From the NCBI RefSeq assembly GCF_030818415.1, contig NZ_JAUTAE010000003.1:1-64000 (forward strand): a DNA stretch of 64,000 bases, read 5' to 3'. Below, one piece after another: positions 9,313 to 17,559 of the stretch (position 1 is the first letter of the stretch; the number at the start of each line of letters is the position of its first letter). The DNA is from Sphingomonas sp. SORGH_AS_0950 (GTDB lineage: Bacteria; Pseudomonadota; Alphaproteobacteria; Sphingomonadales; Sphingomonadaceae). The position numbers and the translations under genes were made by a program. The notes under the pieces were generated by a model that was not told the origin of the DNA, did no database searches, and saw nothing but the letters and a program-made list of their open reading frames with translations.

Positions 9313-9873
9313 TCAAGCCAAAGGAAGGAGGGGACGGCCGTCGTAAGAAAAGGGGCTTTCGAACGCATTAAGTGTAGGCAGCTCCTTGTCCTTCTCGCTT
9401 AACTCCGGCGCCGTGCCAGTGGGCATCGGCCAGTCAATCCCGGCGCTGTCCCAAAGGATACCGCCGTCGTTTTGCGGCGCATAAAGCGCCGAGCATTTGT
9501 AGATGACCTCGCAATTCGGCTCTAGCGTCAGGAAGGCATGGGCGAAGCCGGCGGGGATGAACAACTGGTGCCCGTTCTTGGCGGACAGTTCCGCACCGAC
9601 CCATCGGCCATAGGTCGGCGACCCTGCGCGGACATCGACTGCGACGTCATAGACCCCGCCAGCGATACAGCGCACTAGCTTGTCCTGCGCATGCGGCGGT
9701 GTCTGGAAATGCAGTCCGCGCAGCGTGAAGGCGGGCACTGACAGCGAATGATTGTCCTGCACGAACACACAGTCGATGCCGAGCGCGTGGAACGTCGCCG
9801 CGTTATACGTCTCGGTAAACCAGCCGCGCGTGTCCTCTAAGCGACGCGTCTCGATCAACTGGACCCGACTCAT
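9313..9873 (-). CDS. rfbC: dTDP-4-dehydrorhamnose 3,5-epimerase
   Basis: Epimerises C3 and C5 of dTDP-4-keto-6-deoxyglucose. A 186-residue cupin: DTRGWFTETYN, the substrate loop FVQDNHS, TLRGLHFQTPPHAQDKLVRC with the catalytic His, and IPAGFAHAFLTL. The ATG at 9873 is preceded by GGAAGGGCGATACA, a good ribosome site. First gene of the operon, so its promoter should lie in the 9874-10100 stretch. The rhamnose donor made here could serve surface polysaccharide or the glycosyltransferases of the neighbouring peptide cluster. Confidence 0.95.
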   Translation of the reverse strand: MSRVQLIETRRLEDTRGWFTETYNAATFHALGIDCVFVQDNHSLSVPAFTLRGLHFQTPPHAQDKLVRCIAGGVYDVAVDVRAGSPTYGRWVGAELSAKNGHQLFIPAGFAHAFLTLEPNCEVIYKCSALYAPQNDGGILWDSAGIDWPMPTGTAPELSEKDKELPTLNAFESPFSYDGRPLLPLA

Positions 9874-10583
9874 TGTATCGCCCTTCCCCCTCTGGATAAG
9901 TGCGCTGGCCATAAAAACTTATATATGCCGTTGTCTCGCGTTTGCTCGACGCAACGTCCAACCCTTGCGCAGCAGCCTGCGCGGGCAGTGCTACTGATTA
10001 ATCGCACGAATCGAAAATACGCCATTGATTTAACAAATCCAACGAGCAGCAACCTAATCTGCCGCCATAGTTAGAATTGATCAAGACGGCGTGTCATCGC
10101 AATGTCAGAGGCGGTTTTAGAATTTTGGAGGCTGGAACCTGGCGAGGACGGTTTTGAGTACGTCGCGAGAGGTAAAAAATGAAAGAGGGGCTGGGCGTTG
10201 TAAAAATAACTTAAGTTTGAAGAAGTTGTACGCGACATGGTCTAAATTGAAGATGTATGGTGGAGGATAGAGTAACTCCATTAACGCATTAACGAACGCT
10301 ACAAACGTTGGAATTAGGCGGGTTGTGGCATGCGATGATGCTGCCGTGTCGCTTTTATTATGAATTCACTGTTCGAGACTATTGAAAGGTGAGGCTAGTC
10401 CTGGGCGTCTCGATTTGAGTTAAGCGCTGACACCAGGGTGCCGCTGTCGCGCTCACCAGTGAGATCGCGTTGCTCTGCTGGTACCTGCTGACCAGGGGGG
10501 CAATTATCGATGAGCGCGCCCGGCACTGATCGCGACGAAGCGCCGTGCCATGGAATTTCACTCCAAGTTTTTGATCCCACGGT
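9874..10583. other. Non-coding stretch upstream of rfbC
   Basis: About 710 bp with no convincing gene on either strand. It is clearly more AT-rich than its surroundings (notably 9990-10380). It should hold the rfbC promoter, although no clear -35/-10 pair stands out. Confidence 0.5.
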
Positions 10584-10861
10584 TTGATGGTGCGATCCTT
10601 TCGCTGGAATGCAAGGATGCCGTATGGGACAGGTACGTCGTGGGTGCGCCACGACTACGCACGCCGTCCGAGCAGCAATACAGCACGCCAAGCTTCGCTC
10701 GCGACGCTCAGCCGAGAGCTGGGGATCAACCCCAAGACCGTGGCGAAGTGGCACAAACGGGCGACGGTAGAGGATCTTAAGACCGGGCCGCAGGCCCTAC
10801 ATTCGTCAACCCTGTCTTGGCTGAGGAGGCAATGATTGTGGCGTTCCGGCGGCACACGCTG
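10584..10861 (+). pseudogene. IS481-family transposase remnant
   Basis: The first frame reads LATLSRELGINPKTVAKWHKRATVEDL, a typical IS481 N-terminal helix-turn-helix. Near 10815 the frame shifts, and LAEEAMIVAFRRHTL follows in the next frame, as in intact IS481 transposases. The sequence is then cut by the left end of the IS3 element at 10862 and does not resume on its far side. A dead fragment of about 80-90 codons. Confidence 0.75.
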
Positions 10862-10891
10862 TGAGCTGCTGCCGGTTCCACGGACACGAGG

Positions 10892-11711
10892 TTAAGCTAC
10901 CTGCGCTTGCCTCTCGAAGTCCATGGGGCTGAGGTAGCCCAGGGTCGAGTGGCGTCGCGTGGGATTGTAGAAGCGCCCGATGTAGTCGAACACGTCTGCC
11001 TTTGCGTGATGGCGCGTGCGGTAGGTTTTATGTCCGATTCGCTCGGTCTTCAGCGAGGAGAAGAAGCTCTCCATCGCCGCGTTGTCCCAGACGTTGCCCG
11101 ACCGGCTCATCGAGCAGGTCACACCGTTGTCGGCCATCAGTCGCTGGAACTTCTCGCTCGTATATTGGCTGCCCTGGTCCGAGTGGTGCAGCAGGGCGTC
11201 GGGCTTTCCGCACCGCCAGATCGCCATCATCAAGGCATCGGTGACGAGCTGGGCGGTCATGCTGTCGCTCATCGACCAGCCGACCACACGGCGCGAGAAC
11301 AGGTCGATGACGACGGCGACGTACAGCCATCCTGCGGCGATCCACCGCTGGTTGGGTGCTTCGGCCGTGAACTGGCGATCGAGGAGGTTGTCGGCGATGA
11401 CGGATCGCAGACCGTCGTCCTTCGGCAGACCACGACGCCGGGGTCGAGCCTTCAGGCCGTGAACACGCTTCAGCCGTTCGACGCGATGCAAGCTACATGA
11501 CAGGCCTTCGGCCAGACGGTCGTGCCAGACGCGGCGTGCACCGTACGTCCGATAGCTGGAGATAAAGCTGGCCCGCACCTTGGCGCTGAACTCCTCGTCG
11601 CTATGGGCGCGGGCACTGGGCGTACGAACGAGCCAGGCATGAAAGCCACTACGCGAAACACCGAGCGCTTCGCAAATCCACGACACCGGCCAGATACCTC
11701 GGTGCTTCGCA
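10892..11711 (-). pseudogene. IS3-family transposase OrfB, catalytic Asp deleted
   Basis: The DDE subunit is recognisable (HSDQGSQYTSEKFQ, SGNVWDNAAMESFFSSLK). Two lesions are visible. Near the start, ATGAG is followed by an extra base before TTTATTGCGAAGCACCGAGG, which puts the usual MRFIAKHRGIWPV start out of frame. Then NQRWIA is followed directly by AGWLYVAVVIDLFS; family members have about eight more residues here, DFTYIWTA, which include the first catalytic Asp. The element therefore cannot transpose on its own. Confidence 0.8.
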
Positions 11712-11719
11712 ATAAACTC

Positions 11720-12010
11720 TCATATCAAGTCCCTGGCGAAGTAGGCCGCCGCTTTTTTTAGGATGTCGCGTTCCGCCTTCATTCTGGGAAGCTCGCGGCG
11801 CAGCTGCTCAATCTCCTGTTGCTCTGGCTTCATCACGCCGTGCCCAGGGAACGCCGACCCCGTGGCCGCCACCTGCTCCCGTACCGACTTGCGCAGAACG
11901 TTCTCGTGCAGGTCCAGATCGCGCGCGGCCTGCGACACCGACACCCCGCGTTCCCGTACCAGCTTCACCGCCTCGAACTTGAACTCACGGCTGATCTTCC
12001 GTCGTTGCAT
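11720..12010 (-). CDS. IS3-family transposase OrfA
   Basis: A 96-residue HTH_Tnp_1 protein: KISREFKFEAVKLVRERGVSVSQAARDL, then a coiled coil (IEQLRRELPRMKAERDILKKA). The ATG at 12010 follows GGAGG at good spacing. Near its end there is an A7 run (11753-11759 on the plus strand, T7) in the context CTA AAA AAA G, the usual -1 frameshift site leading into OrfB. Confidence 0.82.
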   Translation of the reverse strand: MQRRKISREFKFEAVKLVRERGVSVSQAARDLDLHENVLRKSVREQVAATGSAFPGHGVMKPEQQEIEQLRRELPRMKAERDILKKAAAYFARDLI

Positions 12011-12196
12011 CTCCACCCTCCGATCTCAAAAACACCTTATCTCGGTGTCCACGAAACCGGCAGCAGCTCATTTCTCCGCTGATTTGAGTTAGAAAACTTT
12101 GTCGGCGGCTGACAGAGCGAACTTTGCGTGGCAGACTGTTTAGAGTATCTACCGCCCAAATCATGCCTAGACCGGCTAGCCTATTCGAGGTCAACC

Positions 12197-13042
12197 ATGG
12201 CCGATGCCAACTCCCAGTTTCTTTACGCAACAGACCATATGACCTATGCAAAACGGCACTATCTCTCCCAATTTCTGCGAGAAAAGACGGATTCGACGGT
12301 GCAGCGTGGCATTCTTACTGGCTACCGCATCGGTGACGTCCATTGGGGTGAAGCTGCGGTCGGCTCTTGGTTGCTGGGGACATACGAGGTCCAGGTTTGC
12401 GCACTGTTGGATCGACTCGCTTCTCCTGGCCGGCTACTTTTGGATATTGGAGCTGCAGACGGATTGTATGGCATAGGATTGGTTGCCGTTGGAGCATTCG
12501 GTCGCAGTATCTGTTTTGAGGCAAATTCGACTGCCCGCGACCGGCTGTCCAAGCGAGCAGAAGAGCTGGTTCTGGCTGAGAAAGTGACCGTCTATGGAGC
12601 GGCCGAGCAGGATAGTATTGCCGCGCTTTTGGCTTCGGAAGGGCCACTCGTCGAAGGTACGGTGGTACTATGTGATATCGAGGGAGGCGAATTCGATCTA
12701 TTGACTTCAGAGGTGCTCGCCCTGTTTGCAAGATGTCACGTTATCGTGGAGTTACACGATACCTTGCTTTCGCCCCCGGCCCAAGCCCTTTCGCCATTGC
12801 CTGCATTGAAGGCGAGGGCAGAAGAGTTTTTCCATATATACGAAATTCGCGATGGCCTTCGTGATATGCGTGGAATCGCGCTGCTGGAGGACTGGAGCGA
12901 TGCGGATGTTTGGTCGCTGTGTATGGAAGGGCGCAAGCGGATGATGAGTTGGCTTTATCTCGTGCCAAATGACGAGCCGGCGCTGACCGAAGCCGATCTC
13001 GACTCGGTCGTTCTGACCTATCAGCGTAACCTGAATGGGTGA
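12197..13042 (+). CDS. FkbM-type SAM-dependent methyltransferase
   Basis: A 281-residue protein. The ATG at 12197 was chosen over the GTG at 12128 because GAGG lies six bases upstream. The Rossmann SAM-binding motif is LLLDIGAADGLYGIG (about residues 82-96), followed by an acidic residue ending the next strand (ICFEAN) and VVLCDIEGGEFDLL, the motif IV equivalent typical of FkbM-like enzymes. These methylate hydroxyls of sugars or other small molecules. It sits just upstream of the putative peptide precursor at 13181 on the same strand, so it may modify the peptide or its sugar. Membership of the cluster is inference. Confidence 0.7.
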   Translation: MADANSQFLYATDHMTYAKRHYLSQFLREKTDSTVQRGILTGYRIGDVHWGEAAVGSWLLGTYEVQVCALLDRLASPGRLLLDIGAADGLYGIGLVAVGAFGRSICFEANSTARDRLSKRAEELVLAEKVTVYGAAEQDSIAALLASEGPLVEGTVVLCDIEGGEFDLLTSEVLALFARCHVIVELHDTLLSPPAQALSPLPALKARAEEFFHIYEIRDGLRDMRGIALLEDWSDADVWSLCMEGRKRMMSWLYLVPNDEPALTEADLDSVVLTYQRNLNG

Positions 13043-13117
13043 ATTTCTATTGCCGAGTTGGCGCGATGGGCTTTCTCAATTACCGTTAATTTGAGAACTC
13101 ATTTTGCCGCATCAACA

Positions 13118-13146
13118 TTGACTCGGCCGCCGCTGCTTAGCATGCT
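13118..13146 (+). promoter_or_regulatory. Possible promoter of the precursor peptide gene
   Basis: TTGACT at 13118 and CATGCT at 13141 are separated by 17 bp, and a start codon follows 35 bp downstream. The -35 box is good and the -10 box is weak. A dedicated promoter is expected for a highly expressed precursor. Confidence 0.3.
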
Positions 13147-13180
13147 ATCCACCGCTGATCGACAAGCAGGAGCAGTGACG

Positions 13181-13315
13181 ATGGATACGACCAACAAGAT
13201 CGAAAAGCTGACCAAGAAGCAAATCGAAGAAGTGAAGGGCGGCCTTCTGAGCCAGTATCGTTCCTTGCAGCAGGAAAACACCAAGACCGGGGGCGAGCAG
13301 AACAAGGCGCTCTGA
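13181..13315 (+). CDS. Putative RiPP/bacteriocin precursor with double-glycine leader
   Basis: A 44-residue peptide with a strong ribosome site (AGGAG eight bases upstream). The first 21 residues are a charged helical leader, KIEKLTKKQIEEVKGG at its end, matching the LSxxELxxVxGG pattern of peptides cut after Gly-Gly by C39 peptidases. The predicted 23-residue core starts LLSQYRSLQQ, contains NTKTGG and ends EQNKAL. It has no Cys, two Ser, two Thr and one Tyr. It is followed by a cyclase-like enzyme, a SunS-like glycosyltransferase, and a C39 exporter, which is the main support for calling it a precursor. The modification cannot be read from the core. It does not fit the lasso rule of a macrolactam from residue 1 to Asp/Glu at 7-9. 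Confidence 0.75.
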   Translation: MDTTNKIEKLTKKQIEEVKGGLLSQYRSLQQENTKTGGEQNKAL

Positions 13316-13321
13316 TTATCG

Positions 13322-13353
13322 GACGCGGTGGCCGTAGGCACGGTCGCCGCGTC
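13322..13353 (+). terminator. Hairpin between precursor and biosynthetic genes
   Basis: A 14-bp stem (GACGCGGTGGCCGT paired with ACGGTCGCCGCGTC, two G-U pairs) with loop AGGC begins nine bases after the precursor stop codon region. No T run follows. Such a hairpin commonly stabilises the precursor mRNA or attenuates readthrough, giving more precursor than enzyme. Confidence 0.6.
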
Positions 13354-13385
13354 GCGGGCGCCGCGAAATTTATGACATTCCCGAG

Positions 13386-15086
13386 GTGGCGCGCATCGTG
13401 AGTCGGTTTCATTGTGTGGTGTCCTCCGCTGGCGACATCGCGCATATGCGGCCCGATCAATGGCCGCGTTGCTTTCCGCAACTCGGTAGCGGCTGGATTT
13501 TCAGCGACTGCGGACGGTTTGCGGTCCATCTTGCGGCACGTGCCGCAGCAGATACGCGACAGCGTGCGTTCCACCTGTCGATTGGGCAGGGCGAGACCGC
13601 CGATATCGTAATCGACCTGGCAAGCGATCGGCTCACCATCGAGCGCGGTCATCTGGGCCGGGAACGCGTCCATTTCTTCCAGACGGACGCCTTGACGTTA
13701 CTGTCCAATTGTCTGTCCGATATCCTCCACAGTGTTGAAAGCCGCATCCACTACGGCTCGGCGCTTCATTACCTCGCTTATGGCACGCCTCTGCCGGGTC
13801 AGACACTTGTGAACGGCGTCCGCTCGCTCGCCGCCGGGCACGCGCTGACCCTGTGCCCGTCGGTATTGCCGGTCCAACGCCGGACGTTCGAATTGCTATC
13901 GGCCACCGAACCCGTGACGCCCGATCCGGATCAGGTGACGGCGATCGCCGCCGCCGTGGATGCCGCCATCCTTCGATCCTGCGAGGGGCCTGGCCGTGCA
14001 GCGCTATTGCTGTCCGCCGGGGTCGATTCGTCCTATATGGCCGCCGTACTGGGTGAGAGAGTCGACACCTGCTACACATCTTGCTTTCCGGACCTGGACC
14101 AGGCCGGCGAATTCGAAGATGCAAGTCGTTTCTCGCGTCTGACGGGACGGCGTCACCACCCGATACCGATTCGGATCGCCGATGCGAGGCAAGGGCTGGA
14201 GCGGGTGCTGGCTGCGGACGAACCGAAAAGCGCCTGGTCCACCATCGTCCACGACCTTATCTGCCAGGCGGCCGGTAGCGACGGGAATAGCCGTTTGCTG
14301 TCGGGGCTCGGTGCCGACGAGGTCTTCGGCGGCTATTTCCATTATGCACGATCGTTCCGCGATGTCTGGGGAGAAGCGCTGCGGATCGACCCGGGCGGCA
14401 CGCGCAATCCGCTCGACACGGTGCTGGGCAGCCCGCGCTCCTATCGTGGACGCCTGTTCACCGGCATACCATCCTTCTTCGATTCTCGGACGCTCCGGCG
14501 TGCGGTGGCCCCACGCCTGCGTCATTGGGATCCGTATCAGAGCTCGGTGCATTTCTATCGCGAAGCGCTGACCCGGAAACCTGACCTTCATCTGTTCGAG
14601 GCGATGATCGCGCATGAGGCGCAGCATCGCATTCCGGACCTGCTGATCGCCGGGTTCGAGGCCTTCTCGCGCGATCAAGGCCTGGCCAGCGGCTATCCAT
14701 TCCTCGATGTCGACGTGATGCGCAAGGCCGCGGCGCTCGGAGCCGAGATGCGGTTTCGCCACGATGCCGCGGAGGATCGTACCTGGAACAAGCTTCTCTG
14801 GCGGGAGATGGCCGGGCGACGTCTTCCTGATTTTGTCATGGCTCGACCGCCCTCCGCCTATGACGCGCCGATCCACGACTGGTTTGCCGATCGCCGCTTC
14901 CTGGACATCATCTGCGATGCGATCAGCCTCCAATCTCTCTTGGATCTGGATGTGCTCTCCCGCGCTTGGATCGAAGGTTTCGTGGACAGGTTGCGAGCCG
15001 AAGATCGCTCCACTGGCATGATCGAGCAGGCCTGGGTGCTGGCTACCTTTGGGGCCTGGCAGGACCGCATGCTCGACAAGGGCTGA
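13386..15086 (+). CDS. Asparagine-synthetase-like amide-forming enzyme (lasso-cyclase-like)
   Basis: A 566-residue protein from GTG. The C-terminal half has the ATP-pyrophosphatase loop LLLSAGVDSS (residues about 207-216) and LLSGLGADEVFGGYFHYAR, the signature of class-B asparagine synthetases and lasso-peptide cyclases, which adenylate a carboxylate for amide formation. The N-terminus resembles the glutaminase fold but has no Cys at position 2, so it should not release ammonia from glutamine; lasso cyclases share that loss. The gene follows a double-glycine precursor and overlaps the operon of a glycosyltransferase and exporter. It may form an isopeptide or other amide bond in the peptide. 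No RRE/PqqD-like or transglutaminase-like protease partner is visible. An alternative start is GTG at 13398. Confidence 0.8.
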   Translation: MARIVSRFHCVVSSAGDIAHMRPDQWPRCFPQLGSGWIFSDCGRFAVHLAARAAADTRQRAFHLSIGQGETADIVIDLASDRLTIERGHLGRERVHFFQTDALTLLSNCLSDILHSVESRIHYGSALHYLAYGTPLPGQTLVNGVRSLAAGHALTLCPSVLPVQRRTFELLSATEPVTPDPDQVTAIAAAVDAAILRSCEGPGRAALLLSAGVDSSYMAAVLGERVDTCYTSCFPDLDQAGEFEDASRFSRLTGRRHHPIPIRIADARQGLERVLAADEPKSAWSTIVHDLICQAAGSDGNSRLLSGLGADEVFGGYFHYARSFRDVWGEALRIDPGGTRNPLDTVLGSPRSYRGRLFTGIPSFFDSRTLRRAVAPRLRHWDPYQSSVHFYREALTRKPDLHLFEAMIAHEAQHRIPDLLIAGFEAFSRDQGLASGYPFLDVDVMRKAAALGAEMRFRHDAAEDRTWNKLLWREMAGRRLPDFVMARPPSAYDAPIHDWFADRRFLDIICDAISLQSLLDLDVLSRAWIEGFVDRLRAEDRSTGMIEQAWVLATFGAWQDRMLDKG

Positions 15087-15090
15087 TCGC

Positions 15091-16062
15091 ATGAGTGGAA
15101 TGATTTGCCTGACCATGATCGTGCGCGACGAAGAGCGTGTTCTGGCGCGCTGCCTGGCCTCGGTGGCGGGGCTGTACGACGCGCTGGTGATCGTCGACAC
15201 CGGCTCGACCGATGGCACGGTGGCGATCGCCGAACGCCACGGCGCCACCGTCTATCACTATGCAGGCGCCAACGGCCCCGATGGCCTGATTCATGATTTT
15301 GCGGATGCGCGTAACTTGGCGCTGTCGAAGGTGCGCGGCGATTGGATCTGGCAGATGGATGCCGATGAGGTCCTTTTGGACGGCCATGCCGCAGTCAGGC
15401 GGATCATCGCCGGAGCAGCGGCCGACGCCATCGCGGTCCGGATGCGGTCCGACGGGTCGGAATGGCATAGTGCGCGTCTGTTCCGGCGGTCCGCTGTCCA
15501 ATTCTATGTAGGGCGCATTCATGAATATCTTCAACATGACGGGACCACCCTAAACAGCGATGAGATCGTCGTGGCCAATCTGCCTGACAAGGCCGGGAAG
15601 GAAACCGCCTTTTGCCGAAATACGCGCATCGCACAGGCCGAGATCGAGGCGGGGCGGGGAACGAGCCGCCTGTGGCACAATCTGGGCAACGAGCATTTTC
15701 GCGCCGGCGACTTCGCACAGGCGGCTCTATGTTACGACATGTCCTTGGTGCTAGGGGGATATCCGATAGGGCGGTTCCATGGCTCTTTCTATAAGGCGTC
15801 GTGCCATCTCGTGCTTGGGGAGATCGACGCGGCCTTGAGGGAGGTGGAACGCAGCCTGAGGCTCGGTCCCCATTTTGCGGAAGCCCATTGCCTGCGCGGC
15901 GACTGCCTTTTCATGCAGGAGCGCTATTCCGACGCGGCCGAGAGCTATCGTGCCGCGCTTGCATGCAGGGGGCGGCGCCCTGACAGTCCCTTTCCGGCGC
16001 AGCCTGCCATGGAAGAGGAGCACCCGACCCGCCAACTGGCCCTGATCGAGCTGCTTCTCTGA
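15091..16062 (+). CDS. SunS-like family 2 glycosyltransferase with TPR-like repeats
   Basis: A 323-residue protein starting four bases after the cyclase stop, with AAGGG upstream. The N-terminus MICLTMIVRDEERVLARCL and VIVDTGSTDGTV are typical of GT2 enzymes. WIWQMDADEVLL holds the DxD metal site (Asp90, Asp92). After about residue 190, repeated helical units follow (LWHNLGNEHFRAGDFAQAALCY; AHCLRGDCLFMQERYSDAAESY), as in TPRs. This arrangement is that of SunS, which S-glycosylates sublancin, and of related glycocin enzymes. Since the predicted core has no Cys, O-linkage on Ser, Thr or Tyr would be the natural guess. The link to the peptide is inference. Confidence 0.8.
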   Translation: MSGMICLTMIVRDEERVLARCLASVAGLYDALVIVDTGSTDGTVAIAERHGATVYHYAGANGPDGLIHDFADARNLALSKVRGDWIWQMDADEVLLDGHAAVRRIIAGAAADAIAVRMRSDGSEWHSARLFRRSAVQFYVGRIHEYLQHDGTTLNSDEIVVANLPDKAGKETAFCRNTRIAQAEIEAGRGTSRLWHNLGNEHFRAGDFAQAALCYDMSLVLGGYPIGRFHGSFYKASCHLVLGEIDAALREVERSLRLGPHFAEAHCLRGDCLFMQERYSDAAESYRAALACRGRRPDSPFPAQPAMEEEHPTRQLALIELLL

Positions 16063-16320
16063 TCCCCCGTGTAGAGCCAGATGCGCTGAACACGATGCAG
16101 ATCGACAAGATCTGCATCATCGCCGCGACGACTTGCTTCCTCTTGACGGTCTTGCCGACCAGGACCGTTTTTGCCACAAGGTGGTCCGCGCGTAAGCGAG
16201 GATGCACGGATGGGCCGGGCGACATGAGAACAGCATGATCCATCGTACGGGCATCTATGTGATGGTTGAGGTTGGGACCGATCTAATATTTAACTCGCGT
16301 CTGGTCGGGCGAAGGCAAGA

Positions 16321-17554
16321 GTGAACGCACCACTTTTTCGCGAGGAAGTGCTACGGCAGCGCACCGATCGTCTGCATGGCAACGTCACCATCGCCACCCC
16401 CATTGCTTGGCAGGTCGTTGGCCTGCTGCTGCTGATTGCCCTAGTCGCGACGGTCGTATTCCTATGTCGTGCATCTTATGCCCGCGTTGAGGTCGTAGCC
16501 GGGTGTCGTATCACTGGATAAAGGGGTTCCTGCAATCGTGCCGAGCCGGTCGGGTATCGTCGAGGACGTATTGGTGCGAGAGGGTGATCGGGTAAGGCGG
16601 GGCGAGCGCCTTGCCGTGATCCGCGCGGATGAAAGCGGGATCGATGGCAAGGACTCGTCGCAGCGGACGAGCGCCGCGCTGAAACAGCAGAATGACCAAC
16701 TCGCCTATCAGGCTAAGCTTCTCGTCGAGGCGGCGGCGGCTGATCAGCAACGGCTCGCCGCCCAGATCGAGGGCGATGTCGCTACGATGTCGCTGCTATC
16801 GCGGCAGATCAAAGACCAGCAGGAATTGATTGGAACGGCACAGGCGGATTACGACAATGCCGTGCGGGTCGCCGCCCGAGGCTTCATCAGCAAACGTGAC
16901 CTGGATCAGCGGCGGGCGACCATCCTGACCCGTAGTCAGCAGCTGGCCCAGTTGGAGCAGTCCCAGTCGGACAAGCTCGCCGAGATCGCGCAGGCACGGC
17001 GGGCGATGGTGCAGGCCGATATGTCGGCAAAGGCCCAGGCGGCCAACGCCCGCTCGAACCGCGCATCCGTCTCGCAGCAGCAGGTTCAGGCCGATCTCGC
17101 CCGCGGCTACGCCCTGACGGCGCCATTGGAAGGGGTCGTCACGGGATTGACCTTGCGGGCCGGACAGCCGGTCTCCCCTGGGCAGCAATTGATGATGGTC
17201 GTCCCGCCCAAGGCCAAATTACGCGTGGAACTCTACATTCCGACCAGCGCGATTGGATTCATCCGTCCGAGGCAGGAGGTGCGGCTGTCGATCGATGCGT
17301 TCAACTATCAGATGTTCGGGACGGTGACCGCGCGTGTCGACACCATATCGCAAGCGACGATCATGCGCCCGGGGCCGAACGGGCCGGTGCCGATTTACTT
17401 GGTGACCGCGACGATGAACCAGCCCTGGATCGAGGCCTTCGGGCGGCGGCAGTCTCTGTTGCCGGGTATGACCCTGTCGGCGCGGATCATCACGGAACGA
17501 CGGACTTTGGTCCAATGGCTTTTCGCGCCGTTGTTCGCAGTCCGGCGACGGTAG
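16321..17554 (+). pseudogene. HlyD-family membrane fusion protein, frameshifted
   Basis: Adaptor partner of a peptide exporter, expected to be anchored in the inner membrane and to span the periplasm. Frame one (GTG at 16321) gives the cytoplasmic N-terminus and a transmembrane helix (WQVVGLLLLIALVATVVFL), then YARVEVVAGC and a stop at 16519-16521. The next frame carries VVSLDKGVPAIVPSRSGIVEDVLV, a long coiled coil (about 16670-17090) and the C-terminal barrel. One extra base near 16504 accounts for the break; removing it gives a normal protein of about 410 residues. It may be a true mutation or a sequencing error. It overlaps no neighbour; the exporter starts five bases later. Confidence 0.8.
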
Positions 17555-17559
17555 GCGCC

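Larger units (their letters stand above)
10862..12070 (-). mobile_element. IS3-family element (degenerate)
   Basis: 1209 bp with imperfect inverted repeats: TGAGCTGCTGCCGGTT at 10862 and the same 16 bases reading back from 12070, with weaker matching for a further 19 bp. It carries orfA and a damaged orfB on the minus strand. It differs from the IS3 element at 2189. Flanking sequence shows no clear target duplication, which suggests a deletion on one side. Confidence 0.85.

Noticed and set aside
13181..13315. True RaxX/PSY mimic
   Set aside because: The Tyr context (SQYRS) has no adjacent acid, and no PSY-like residues follow it.
13181..15086. Lasso peptide cluster
   Set aside because: The core lacks the residue-1 and acid-7-to-9 pattern, and no RRE or B2 protease is present. 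Only the cyclase-like enzyme is shared.
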